The notes under the pieces are model-generated. The model did no database searches. It was not told the DNA's origin and saw only the letters and a program-made list of their open reading frames with translations. A stretch of DNA of 64,000 nt from Pseudomonas putida S13.1.2 (GTDB lineage: Bacteria > Pseudomonadota > Gammaproteobacteria > Pseudomonadales > Pseudomonadaceae), in assembly GCF_000498395.2 (NCBI RefSeq), contig NZ_CP010979.1:1302001-1366000 (forward strand). Direction: 5' to 3'. The position numbers and the translations under genes are program-made. How positions within the stretch are numbered: position 1 is the stretch's first letter; each line of letters opens with the position of its first letter. Positions 1-9,345 of the stretch are shown here, piece after piece.

Positions 1-1133
1 GCCTGCTGGCCTTCCAGGGCGTAGCGTAGTTTGCGCAGGTGGCGGTCGTAGCCACCGTGCTGCAGGTAGTCTGCTATCGCTGCCTGGGCCGGCATCGAAG
101 CACACAGCGAAGTCATCAGTTTCAGCCGCTCGATCTTTTGCGCAAAGCGCCCGGCCGCTACCCAGCCGATACGGTAACCGGGCGCCAGGCTTTTGGCGAA
201 CGAGCCGCAGTGCATGACCAGGCCTTGGGTATCGAAGGCCTTGGCCGGCTTGGGCGCCTGCGTCGAGTAGTACAGCTCGGCGTACACGTCGTCTTCGATC
301 AATGGCACCTGATGACGCGCCAGCAGTTCCACCAGCGCCTGCTTCTTCGCCTCCGGCATGCTGGCGCCTACCGGGTTCTGGAAGTTGGTCATGCACCACA
401 CGGCCTTTACCGGGTGCTTTTCCAGCGTCTGTGCCAGTACCCCCAGGTCCATGCCTTCGCGCGGGTGCACGGGGATTTCCACAGCCTTGAGTTTGAGCCG
501 CTCCAGCACTTGCAGGCAGGCATAAAAGGCGGGGGCCTCGATGGCCACCAGGTCGCCCGGCTGGGTAACCGCCTGCAGGCACAGGTTCAAGGCTTCCAGT
601 GCACCGTTTGTAATCAGTAGCTCTTCCATCGGCAGCATCAGCCCACCGACCATGTAGCGCAGGGCAATCTGCCGGCGCAACTGCGGGTTGCCGGGCGACA
701 GGTCGGTGACCACCATGCGCGGGTCCATGCTGCGGCTGGCGCTGGCCAGCGAGCGCGACAGGCGCTGCAGCGGGAACAGTTCGGGGCTGGGGAAGGCTGA
801 ACCGAACGGTATGGTGTTGGGGTCCTTGATTGAGTCGAGGATCGAGAACACCAATGCGCTGACGTCCACGTCGGTGGACTCGCTGACCGGCTGCAACGCC
901 TGCGGCTCGCTGAACTGGCGCGGGGCGTGGGCGTTGACGAAATAACCCGAGCGCGGCCGGGCACGGATCAGCCCGCGCCGCTCCAGCAGGTAATAGGCCT
1001 GGAACACGGTGGAAGGGCTGACCCCGTGGGTCTGGCTGGCGTAGCGTACCGAAGGCACCCGTTGGCCGGGGCCCAATACCCCGGAGCGGATCAGTTCGGC
1101 AATGTCGTCGGCGAAGCGTTCGTAGCGTTTCAT
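1..1133 (-). CDS. MocR/PdxR-type GntR-aminotransferase regulator (partial)
   Basis: Transcription factor of the MocR group: an N-terminal GntR-type winged helix (about residues 5-70, including GVSPSTVFQAYYLLERRGL) fused to a fold-type I aminotransferase-like domain. The PLP-lysine motif SFAKSLAPGYRIGW places the lysine at about residue 314. The start is the ATG at 1133-1131, giving MKRYERFADDI; the C-terminus lies beyond the left window edge. These proteins usually sense PLP or an amino-acid aldimine and control a neighbouring gene, but the target cannot be told from the 1.1 kb seen. The next gene, ccoG, runs in the same direction after about 50 bases. Family call is firm, specific role unknown. 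Confidence 0.9.
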   Translation of the reverse strand, partial: MKRYERFADDIAELIRSGVLGPGQRVPSVRYASQTHGVSPSTVFQAYYLLERRGLIRARPRSGYFVNAHAPRQFSEPQALQPVSESTDVDVSALVFSILDSIKDPNTIPFGSAFPSPELFPLQRLSRSLASASRSMDPRMVVTDLSPGNPQLRRQIALRYMVGGLMLPMEELLITNGALEALNLCLQAVTQPGDLVAIEAPAFYACLQVLERLKLKAVEIPVHPREGMDLGVLAQTLEKHPVKAVWCMTNFQNPVGASMPEAKKQALVELLARHQVPLIEDDVYAELYYSTQAPKPAKAFDTQGLVMHCGSFAKSLAPGYRIGWVAAGRFAQKIERLKLMTSLCASMPAQAAIADYLQHGGYDRHLRKLRYALEGQQ

Positions 1134-1183
1134 TCGGGCCTTCTGTCGAAGCCTGGCAGGCAAGGTGGCGTCAGTGTAAGGGA

Positions 1184-2587
1184 TCAGCGGTTCATCGGTG
1201 CGACGAAGCGGCTTTGGGCCACGCTGCGAATGGCGGGGTCGTCGCGCTCGCTGATTTCAAAGCTCAGTGTTTGCGAGCTGCTGGTCGGGCGCTCGGCCAG
1301 CATCGCCACGGACACCGGCAGTTCGCTCATTTCGCCGGCCGGGATCACCAATACGGTATTGCCCTGCAAGGTGAAACCGTCGGCGTCCAGCAGGCGCAGT
1401 GCATAGTGCTGGGTGCGCTCGGTCTTGTTGATGACCTTGAGCAGGTAGATGTTCTCGATCTGGCCCTGGGCATTTTCACGGAACAGGCCGCGGTCCTTGA
1501 TGACGTCCAGCGAAACCATCGGGCGCATCTGCAAGGCCACCACCAGCGCTGCAATCATCACCCCGAGTGCAGCGACGTAGCCCAGCAGGCGCGGGCGCAG
1601 CCAATGGGTGGTGCCGCCCTGCAAACTGTGTTCGGACTTGTAACCGATCAACCCGCGGGCGTAACCCATCTTGTCCATCACCCCGTCACAGGCGTCGATG
1701 CACGCCGCGCACCCGATGCAGGCCATTTGCAAACCATCGCGAATATCGATGCCGGTGGGGCACACTTGCACGCACAGCGTGCAGTCGATGCAGTCGCCCA
1801 GGCCTTGGGCGCCTACGTCACTGCCTTTCTTGCGCGGGCCACGAGTTTCGCCACGGCGTGGGTCGTAGGCAACCGCCAGGGTGTCCTTGTCGAACATCAC
1901 AGCCTGGAAGCGCGCATACGGGCACATGTGCAGGCATACCGCTTCGCGCAGCAGGCCTGCGTTGATGTAGGTGGCAGCGGTAAAGAACAGCACCCAGAAC
2001 AGCGCCACTCCGCCCAGTTGCAAAGTGAACAGTTCTGCGGCCAGTGGGCGGATTGGCGTGAAATAGCCGACGAAGGTCAGCCCGGTGACCACACCAATGG
2101 CCAGCCACAGGCTGTGCTTCAACGTGCGGCGCGCCAGTTTGTTCAGGCTCCAGGGCGCGGTGGCAAGCTTGATGCGCTGGTTGCGGTCACCCTCGGTGAC
2201 CTTTTCGCACCACATGAACAGCCAGGTCCAGGTGCTCTGCGGACAGCTGTAGCCGCACCACACGCGACCGGCGTACACGGTGATGGCGAACAGGCCGAAG
2301 GCGCAGATGATCAGCAGCGCTGACAGCAGGATAAAGTCCTGTGGCCAGAAGGTGGCGCCAAAGATGTGGAATTTGCTCTCGCTCAAGTCCCACAGCACCG
2401 CTTGGCGGCCGTTCCAGTTGAGCCAGGCAGTGCCAAAGAACAGCACAAAAAGGGCACCTGCAAAGCCGATGCGCAGGTTGCGGTACAGCCCGGTAAAGCT
2501 GCGGGTGTGGATACCGCTGTCGGCGTGTCGCGGTCGGGAAGTGGCTGGGGCGGTGGCGATCTCTGTAAAAGGGATTCTATTGTTCAT
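1184..2587 (-). CDS. ccoG: Cytochrome c oxidase accessory protein CcoG (FixG/RdxA family)
   Basis: Membrane-bound polyferredoxin of 467 residues implicated in copper handling during cbb3-type cytochrome oxidase assembly. Several hydrophobic segments lie in the first 220 residues, for example VLFFGTAWLNW and FILLSALLIICAFGLFAITV. Two ferredoxin-type cysteine clusters follow: C266, C269, C272, C276 and C290, C293, C296, C300. The C-terminal 120 residues form a periplasmic Ig-like domain typical of FixG proteins. Length is normal for the family. The ccoNOPQ oxidase genes are not in this window, so this may be a stand-alone or second copy. Confidence 0.93.
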   Translation of the reverse strand: MNNRIPFTEIATAPATSRPRHADSGIHTRSFTGLYRNLRIGFAGALFVLFFGTAWLNWNGRQAVLWDLSESKFHIFGATFWPQDFILLSALLIICAFGLFAITVYAGRVWCGYSCPQSTWTWLFMWCEKVTEGDRNQRIKLATAPWSLNKLARRTLKHSLWLAIGVVTGLTFVGYFTPIRPLAAELFTLQLGGVALFWVLFFTAATYINAGLLREAVCLHMCPYARFQAVMFDKDTLAVAYDPRRGETRGPRKKGSDVGAQGLGDCIDCTLCVQVCPTGIDIRDGLQMACIGCAACIDACDGVMDKMGYARGLIGYKSEHSLQGGTTHWLRPRLLGYVAALGVMIAALVVALQMRPMVSLDVIKDRGLFRENAQGQIENIYLLKVINKTERTQHYALRLLDADGFTLQGNTVLVIPAGEMSELPVSVAMLAERPTSSSQTLSFEISERDDPAIRSVAQSRFVAPMNR

Positions 2588-2707
2588 GGCTCGGTGCTCA
2601 TCAGGCCTCGATCAGGCATGAGCACTATGGCCCCGAGGCTGTTATCAGCACAGGCTCAGGTTTTGCGATAAAAACCGTATCAGATTGCCCCTTGGCCCCG
2701 CCAGGCC

Positions 2708-2947
2708 TTAGATCACCGAGCCTGGTACGCTGGTCTTCAGATGCCTGCGGCTATCCACCGCACCCGCCACGGTCAGCGCATCGGCCTCGGATTCGGTGAT
2801 GGGCACCCGTTGGCCTGCGAGCAAGGCCACTGACATGCGCAGTTGTTCGTCGGTGATGATTTCGACATCAGGGCCATCACCCTCGATGCGCAGGTCTTCG
2901 CCGATCAAGGTGCAGCGTTGGGTGGTTTCGTCAATTTCAATGGGCAT
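2708..2947 (-). CDS. DUF3203 family small protein
   Basis: Small acidic protein of 79 residues starting MPIEIDETTQRCTL. The ATG at 2947-2945 is preceded by AGCAGGAG at good spacing; a longer reading frame exists upstream but lacks such a site and would add an unrelated proline/histidine-rich leader. The sequence has no membrane segment or signal peptide and looks like a compact soluble domain. I recognise the family as the Pseudomonas-restricted DUF3203, which has no known function. It stands alone between ccoG and the MgtC-like gene. Confidence 0.75.
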   Translation of the reverse strand: MPIEIDETTQRCTLIGEDLRIEGDGPDVEIITDEQLRMSVALLAGQRVPITESEADALTVAGAVDSRRHLKTSVPGSVI

Positions 2948-3064
2948 GGTGTGGTGCTCCTGCTGGTGGTTACAGGGTGGACCACAGTGGGGGGCTGGTT
3001 GCTGCATCAACAGGCTGAGCGGCACTTTCCCCGGTGTACAGAGGTCAACCCTTGCATAGTGCAG

Positions 3065-3102
3065 GCCGGCCTATTCGCGGGCATGCCCGCGAGTAGGCCG
3101 GC
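3065..3102. repeat. REP-type palindrome
   Basis: A 38-base near-perfect palindrome: outer arms GCCGGCCTA and TAGGCCGGC, and an inner CGCGGGCATGCCCGCG core. It matches the P. putida-type REP element and sits between the DUF3203 gene and the MgtC-like gene. Confidence 0.85.
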
Positions 3103-3138
3103 GATGGCCACACAATGCTCAGCATGGGGACAACTGTG

Positions 3139-3657
3139 ATGGACGTCATCTGGCAAGCAATCCAGGCCGAGTTCGCCGATGTCACCGATGAGCGTGAGGT
3201 GACGCGCATTCTCGTGCGCCTGCTGATGGCAGCAGTGCTTGGCGCTGTGTTGGGCTTTGAACGTGAACACAAAGGCAAGTCTGCCGGGGTGCGCACCCAC
3301 ATGCTGGTCTCGCTGGGTGCGGCCCTGTTCGTGTTGGCGCCTAGCACGGCCGGGGCTGACGAACAGGCGCTAAGCAGGGTAATTCAGGGTATCGTCGCCG
3401 GTATTGGCTTTCTGGGTGCGGGTACCATCCTTAAAGGTAACGGGAAGGACCCCAGCCATGTGAAAGGGCTGACTACCGCTGCAGGGCTGTGGATGACTGC
3501 TGCTATTGGTACGGCTGCCGGCATGGGTCGCGAAGCCACGGCGTTGATCAGCACGGTACTGGCCCTGCTGGTACTGGCGACAATGCCGTTGTTGGTAGAG
3601 AAGGTCGAAGGGCAGAATGAGGAAAAGCAGGAAGAGGAGGAGGGCAGGAAGCACTAA
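3139..3657 (+). CDS. MgtC/SapB family membrane protein
   Basis: Inner-membrane protein of 172 residues with four or five transmembrane segments. It carries family signatures GFEREHKGKSAGVRTHMLV and GFLGAGTILK. Of three possible in-frame starts (3115, 3124, 3139) I chose 3139, because GGGGA lies eight bases upstream; the longer forms have no good ribosome site. The C-terminus is very acidic and charged (GQNEEKQEEEEGRKH). MgtC relatives affect magnesium homeostasis and ATP synthase activity, but plain SapB-type members such as this one have no settled role. The stop codon abuts the terminator hairpin of the opposing crcY RNA. Confidence 0.88.
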   Translation: MDVIWQAIQAEFADVTDEREVTRILVRLLMAAVLGAVLGFEREHKGKSAGVRTHMLVSLGAALFVLAPSTAGADEQALSRVIQGIVAGIGFLGAGTILKGNGKDPSHVKGLTTAAGLWMTAAIGTAAGMGREATALISTVLALLVLATMPLLVEKVEGQNEEKQEEEEGRKH

Positions 3658-3675
3658 GGGGAGCCGAAGCTCCCC
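3658..3675 (-). terminator. crcY terminator hairpin
   Basis: Seven-base stem GGGGAGC/GCTCCCC around a TTCG tetraloop when read leftward. It lies directly after the MgtC-gene stop codon and may act in both directions. The trailing T run is short (TTAGTGCTT). Confidence 0.7.
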
Positions 3676-4008
3676 CCAAAGCGTTGCTGCTTGCTCTTTT
3701 TTTATTATTGAGGCTGGCTTTTTGTTGTTTTTGTAAGCCTGCCTTGGTGTTGCGTGCGACCCCCATGCGGGGTCAAGAGCAAACGTATTTTTTTGAGCGC
3801 TGACCTGCTTTCATCATGGCTGATCCGAACCTGACTGTAGCTACCTTGAGGTAGTTTTATTGTTCTGTGCCAGACCGCGGGGCGTACCCCTGAAAAGCGT
3901 GTCGACTCCAAAAAGATCTGCTTGCTACGCCTCTGCCGTATTGTTCTTGTTATGTCAGAGCCGTTACCTGTTGTTTTTATTGGGTGTCACATTTTTTTTG
4001 TTCTTGTA
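3658..4008 (-). ncRNA. crcY: CrcY small RNA (Hfq/Crc decoy)
   Basis: This AT-rich gene-free stretch encodes a leftward RNA of about 350 nt. It starts about 12 bases after a sigma-54 promoter and ends in a GGGGAGC-UUCG-GCUCCCC hairpin. Six A-rich CA motifs of the AAnAAnAA type lie on the minus strand near 3997-4006, 3971-3980, 3941-3951, 3855-3866, 3719-3733 and 3697-3710. Such RNAs titrate the Hfq/Crc complex and so relieve carbon catabolite repression. In P. putida, crcY is known to lie between an HMG-CoA lyase gene and an MgtC-type gene, exactly as here. The exact 5' end is inferred from the promoter spacing. Confidence 0.92.
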
Positions 4009-4018
4009 CGAAAGATAT

Positions 4019-4034
4019 AGCAGGGTGCGTGCCA
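4019..4034 (-). promoter_or_regulatory. Sigma-54 promoter of crcY
   Basis: Leftward TGGCACG-CACC-CTGCT. The invariant GG (4033-4032) and GC (4021-4020) are ten bases apart, as RpoN requires. This agrees with CbrAB/RpoN control known for Pseudomonas CrcZ/CrcY RNAs. Confidence 0.9.
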
Positions 4035-4116
4035 ACTTTTTAAAATCCTTTAAAAACAGTGACTTAACGATTTTTGTCCAACCCGGCCAGCCTGAAATTT
4101 TGTCGATTTGTTTCCC

Positions 4117-4157
4117 TGTTACCCGATTTTTTGCTGTGAAGCGTGGGGCCGGTAACA
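4117..4157. promoter_or_regulatory. Candidate CbrB upstream activator site
   Basis: TGTTAC at 4117-4122 and GTAACA at 4152-4157 are inverted half sites about 85-135 bases upstream of the crcY promoter, the usual position for an RpoN enhancer. Assignment to CbrB is inferred from the known control of crcY; the half-site spacing is wide, so this is tentative. Confidence 0.4.
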
Positions 4158-4189
4158 CTTCACCCACACGTATGTGACACCCGTATGAC

Positions 4190-5089
4190 TTACTGCGCGT
4201 TGCGCGCCCGCGCTACCCGCGACCCATTGCCGCGGCCGAGCACGCTGCTGATGCGTTGCCCGGCGGCAATCAGCCGGTCCAGGTCGATACCGGTAGCAAT
4301 GCCCAGCCCCTGTAGCAGGTACACCACGTCTTCCGTGGCGATGTTGCCGGTAGCGCCTTTGGCGTAAGGGCAGCCACCCAGCCCGGCCACCGAGCTGTCG
4401 AATACGCTGATACCTTCGAGCAGGCTGGCATAGACGTTGGCCAATGCCTGGCCATAGGTATCATGGAAGTGCCCGGCCAGTTGCTCGCGCGGTACCTGGG
4501 CCGATACCACCTCGAACAGGCGCCGGGTATCGCCGGCGGTTCCTGTGCCAATGGTGTCGCCCAGCGACACCTCGTAACAGCCCATGTCATGCAGGGCACG
4601 GGCCACCGGCGCCACTTGTTCGGCACTGACCTTGCCTTCATAGGGGCAACCGAGTACGCACGACACATAGCCGCGCACGCGCACACCGTGGCTGCGCGCA
4701 GCTTCCATGATCGGTTCGAAGCGCTTGAGGCTTTCGCTGATCGAGCAGTTGATGTTGCGCTGCGAGAACGCTTCGGAGGCGGCTGCGAACACCGCCACTT
4801 CTTTCACCCCAGCAGCCAGCGCGTCCTCGAAGCCGCGCAGGTTTGGCGCCAACGCCGCATAGGTAACGCCGGGGCGCTGCTGGATACCGGCGAACACCTC
4901 GGCGGAACCGGCCATCTGTGGCACCCACTTGGGCGAGACGAAGCTGCCCACCTCGATATAGGCCAGGCCCGCCTCGGTGAGGTCGTCCACCAGGCGCACC
5001 TTGTCGGCAACGCTGATGGGCTGGGCTTCGTTCTGCAAACCGTCGCGGGGGCCTACTTCGACCAGACGGACTTCTTTTGGCAAGGGCAT
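4190..5089 (-). CDS. mvaB: Hydroxymethylglutaryl-CoA lyase
   Basis: TIM-barrel lyase of 299 residues that cleaves HMG-CoA to acetoacetate and acetyl-CoA in leucine/isovalerate degradation. The family hallmark VGPRDGLQNE is near residue 12. GLGGCPYAKGATGN near residue 235 contains the conserved active-site cysteine loop, and the metal-binding HFHDTYG motif precedes it. Length is typical. It follows a MerR-type regulator after 19 bases and is probably co-transcribed with it. The rest of a leucine/isovalerate operon is absent here, so this lyase is a detached locus. The gene converges on the crcY control region. Confidence 0.95.
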   Translation of the reverse strand: MPLPKEVRLVEVGPRDGLQNEAQPISVADKVRLVDDLTEAGLAYIEVGSFVSPKWVPQMAGSAEVFAGIQQRPGVTYAALAPNLRGFEDALAAGVKEVAVFAAASEAFSQRNINCSISESLKRFEPIMEAARSHGVRVRGYVSCVLGCPYEGKVSAEQVAPVARALHDMGCYEVSLGDTIGTGTAGDTRRLFEVVSAQVPREQLAGHFHDTYGQALANVYASLLEGISVFDSSVAGLGGCPYAKGATGNIATEDVVYLLQGLGIATGIDLDRLIAAGQRISSVLGRGNGSRVARARNAQ

Positions 5090-5108
5090 GGCGGGTTTCC
5101 TGTGGCGT

Positions 5109-5507
5109 TCAGCGGTTGTCTTTGTTGTTCAGGGTGGCGGCCAGGGCTTGTTCACAGCGCTCCTGGGCGGTGTCCAGCTCCAGTTGCATCTGGTGGATGT
5201 CGAGCATCTGCTGTTCCAGCTGGGCGCGCCGTTCGGCGATTTTCGCCAGCATGCTGTTGAGCTGCTTGAGGTTGCCGCTGGTGGGGTCGTACAGCTCGAT
5301 CAGCTCGCGGCACTCGGCCAGCGAAAAGCCGATGCGCTTGCCGCGCAGGATGAGCTTCAGGCTGACCTTGTCGCGCGCCGTGTAGATGCGCTCCAGGCCT
5401 CGGCGTTCGGGGCTCAGCAGGCCCTGCTCCTCGTAGAAACGGATGGCGCGGGTGGTGATGTCCAGCTCGCGGGACAGGTCGGAGATGCTGTAGGTCTGGG
5501 TGCTCAT
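5109..5507 (-). CDS. MerR-family regulator, LiuR-like
   Basis: Regulator of 132 residues: an N-terminal MerR winged helix (YSISDLSRELDITTRAIRFYEEQGLL, beginning at residue 6) and a C-terminal coiled coil (about residues 75-125) that would form the dimer helix. There are no effector-binding cysteines, so a metal sensor is unlikely. The closest type I recognise is LiuR, which controls leucine/isovalerate catabolism. The mvaB gene lies 19 bases downstream in the same direction, which supports that role. Confidence 0.85.
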   Translation of the reverse strand: MSTQTYSISDLSRELDITTRAIRFYEEQGLLSPERRGLERIYTARDKVSLKLILRGKRIGFSLAECRELIELYDPTSGNLKQLNSMLAKIAERRAQLEQQMLDIHQMQLELDTAQERCEQALAATLNNKDNR

Positions 5508-5583
5508 GCTGGGGCTCGGCGTGGGGTATGCGGTTATCCTGACTGCAGGTTGACGTATACGTCAAGCAGGGCTGAAGATGCGT

Positions 5584-5698
5584 GTTGTCTGCACCGGCCT
5601 CTTCGCGGCCTTCCCCGCTCCCACAGGTATTGCGTCAGGCCCGCAAGCGGCGCACTTCTGTGGGAGCGGGCAAGCCCGCGAAGAGGCCGGTACAGACA
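5584..5698. repeat. Inverted REP pair
   Basis: Two REP sequences face each other: GCACCGGCCTCTTCGCGG at the left and the complement GCGAAGAGGCCGGTACAGAC at the right, with GTGGGAGCGGG cores. They lie between the MerR regulator and the AraC regulator. Confidence 0.88.
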
Positions 5699-5706
5699 AC
5701 CACAAT

Positions 5707-6585
5707 TCATTCTGGCTGCACCGACCGGCGATACCCATTGGGCGTCTGCCCACTCAAGCGCTTGAACCATCGGGCAAAGTACGTCGGGTCCGTGAACCCC
5801 AGGCTATCTGATAGCTGCCCGATACTCATCCGCGTGTAAATCAGGTTACGCCGCGCCTCCAGCAACAAACGCTGGTGCAGCACCTGCAGCGCAGTCTGCC
5901 CACTCAGCGCCCGGCACAACTGGTTCAGTTGCAGGCTCGGAACATTCAGTCGCGCGGCGAAGTCCTCCATCGACAGGTGCTCGCGGTAATGCGCTTCGAC
6001 CAGTCGCAGGTACTGCCCCAACAACTGGCGGTCACGCTCATCCCGATTTCGCGGCGCTTGCCCCAACTGCTGGCGGCGGCTGATCCACACCATCAACGCG
6101 GTCACCAGCGCTTCGAGCATGGCCGCCCGCGCGGGGGCATTGCCCTGGTATTCCTGCTGCAAGGTGCTTATCAGGCTGCGCAGGTGCACGCGGTCCTGCC
6201 CCAGCGGGTAACACGCCGATTTCGCAAGCACCGTCAGCGGCGCGCCCAGGCGCTGTTCCAGGTTCGCCACCAGCGCGGTACCAAAGGTCAGCACATACCC
6301 CTGGATATCGGCACTGAAGCGAAAGCCATGCACGGTCATCGGCGGCACCACCTGGATCGCCGCCTCGCCGATGGCACTGCGCACGCCTTCGACCTCAACC
6401 TGGGCCTGGCCGCGCTGTACGTAAAGGAGCTGGAACAGTTCGGCATGCTGATGCAGCTTGATTTCCCAGTGGTGCAAACGGCTACGCGCCGGGATGGACT
6501 CGCAGTGCAGCAGGTCGGTGCCGGGCCAGGCCGTGTTTTCGCCATACAGCTTGAACAACGGGACGCCGGGGAGGGTGGATTTCAT
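5707..6585 (-). CDS. pobR: AraC-family regulator, PobR-like
   Basis: Regulator of 292 residues with an N-terminal cupin-like effector domain (about residues 35-110) and a C-terminal AraC/XylS double helix-turn-helix (about 185-285, ending in SIGQLSDSLGFTDPTYFARWFKRLSGQTPNGYR). It is divergent from pobA across a 172-base gap. The AraC-type PobR (also called PobC) of Pseudomonas activates pobA in response to 4-hydroxybenzoate, and the arrangement fits that exactly. The effector itself is inferred from context. Confidence 0.85.
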   Translation of the reverse strand: MKSTLPGVPLFKLYGENTAWPGTDLLHCESIPARSRLHHWEIKLHQHAELFQLLYVQRGQAQVEVEGVRSAIGEAAIQVVPPMTVHGFRFSADIQGYVLTFGTALVANLEQRLGAPLTVLAKSACYPLGQDRVHLRSLISTLQQEYQGNAPARAAMLEALVTALMVWISRRQQLGQAPRNRDERDRQLLGQYLRLVEAHYREHLSMEDFAARLNVPSLQLNQLCRALSGQTALQVLHQRLLLEARRNLIYTRMSIGQLSDSLGFTDPTYFARWFKRLSGQTPNGYRRSVQPE

Positions 6586-6659
6586 GCGGGCAGGCCTGTC
6601 CGTTAATCGAACGATTTTTGTAAAAGTGCAGGTTATTCATGGAATAGCACACCTAATGG

Positions 6660-6682
6660 GCATTTTTTGCCAGTAAAAATGC
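6660..6682. promoter_or_regulatory. Inverted repeat in pobR-pobA intergenic region
   Basis: Perfect eight-base arms GCATTTTT (6660-6667) and AAAAATGC (6675-6682) separated by seven bases, about 75 bases upstream of pobA and the same distance from the regulator start. It is a candidate operator, or part of the overlapping divergent promoters. Confidence 0.4.
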
Positions 6683-6697
6683 AAGGGCAAACCCTAA

Positions 6698-8653
<1,956 letters not shown>

Positions 8654-9345
8654 TCGGCAATCTGCCGGTCCGCCCCCGCCGCCAGCAGCTGGCGCACAAT
8701 CTCCACATGCCGCGGCCCGCCATCCCCCAGAATCACTGCTTCCATAAGCGCGGTCCAGTGCAGCCGGTTCAGGTGGTTCACGTCCACCCCGGCATCGATC
8801 AGCATCTGCACGGTCTCGACATGCCCACGCTCGGCCGCCGGGATCAACGCAGTTCCCCCGTATCGGTTGGTGCTCTTGAGGTCGGCACCGTGGCTTAGCG
8901 TCAGCCGCAGGATGTCGTTCAGGCCGCGGGCACCGGCGTACAAATAAGGGCTGTCAGCAATATTGTCCTTGGCGTTCACATCGGCACCGGCCTCGATCAG
9001 CGCTTGCGCCGCCGCCACGTGGTTGCCGTGGGTGGCCACCAGCAGTGCAGTGCGCCCTTGCTCATCACGGTTTTCCAGTTGGGCACTTTGAGTCAACAAC
9101 TGTTGCAAGGTGCGCACGTCGTCGTGGCGGGCGGCGTTGTGCAGGCGGTTGTCCATGGTGGTGTTCTCGGCGTGGGCAGCAAGGCTGGTGAACAGGGCGA
9201 ACAGCATGGCTGCGACGGGTGTACGCATAGGGTGGGCTCCTGAATGACCTGCCTGCATCCTGGAAAAATCCACATCAGGTCTTGAACTCAAGTTTACGCA
9301 TGACTGACAGTGGCGTGCTGAACAGACAAGGCAGGAAACAAAACG

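Noticed and set aside
1214..2323. Long plus-strand frame of 369 codons opposite ccoG
   Set aside because: It is a mirror frame of a well-supported polyferredoxin gene in high-GC DNA and shows no family motif.
3860..4177. Open frame of 105 codons across the AT-rich region near crcY
   Set aside because: It crosses the crcY promoter and RNA on the other strand, has no ribosome site, and its composition is that of chance translation of A/T-rich RNA signals.
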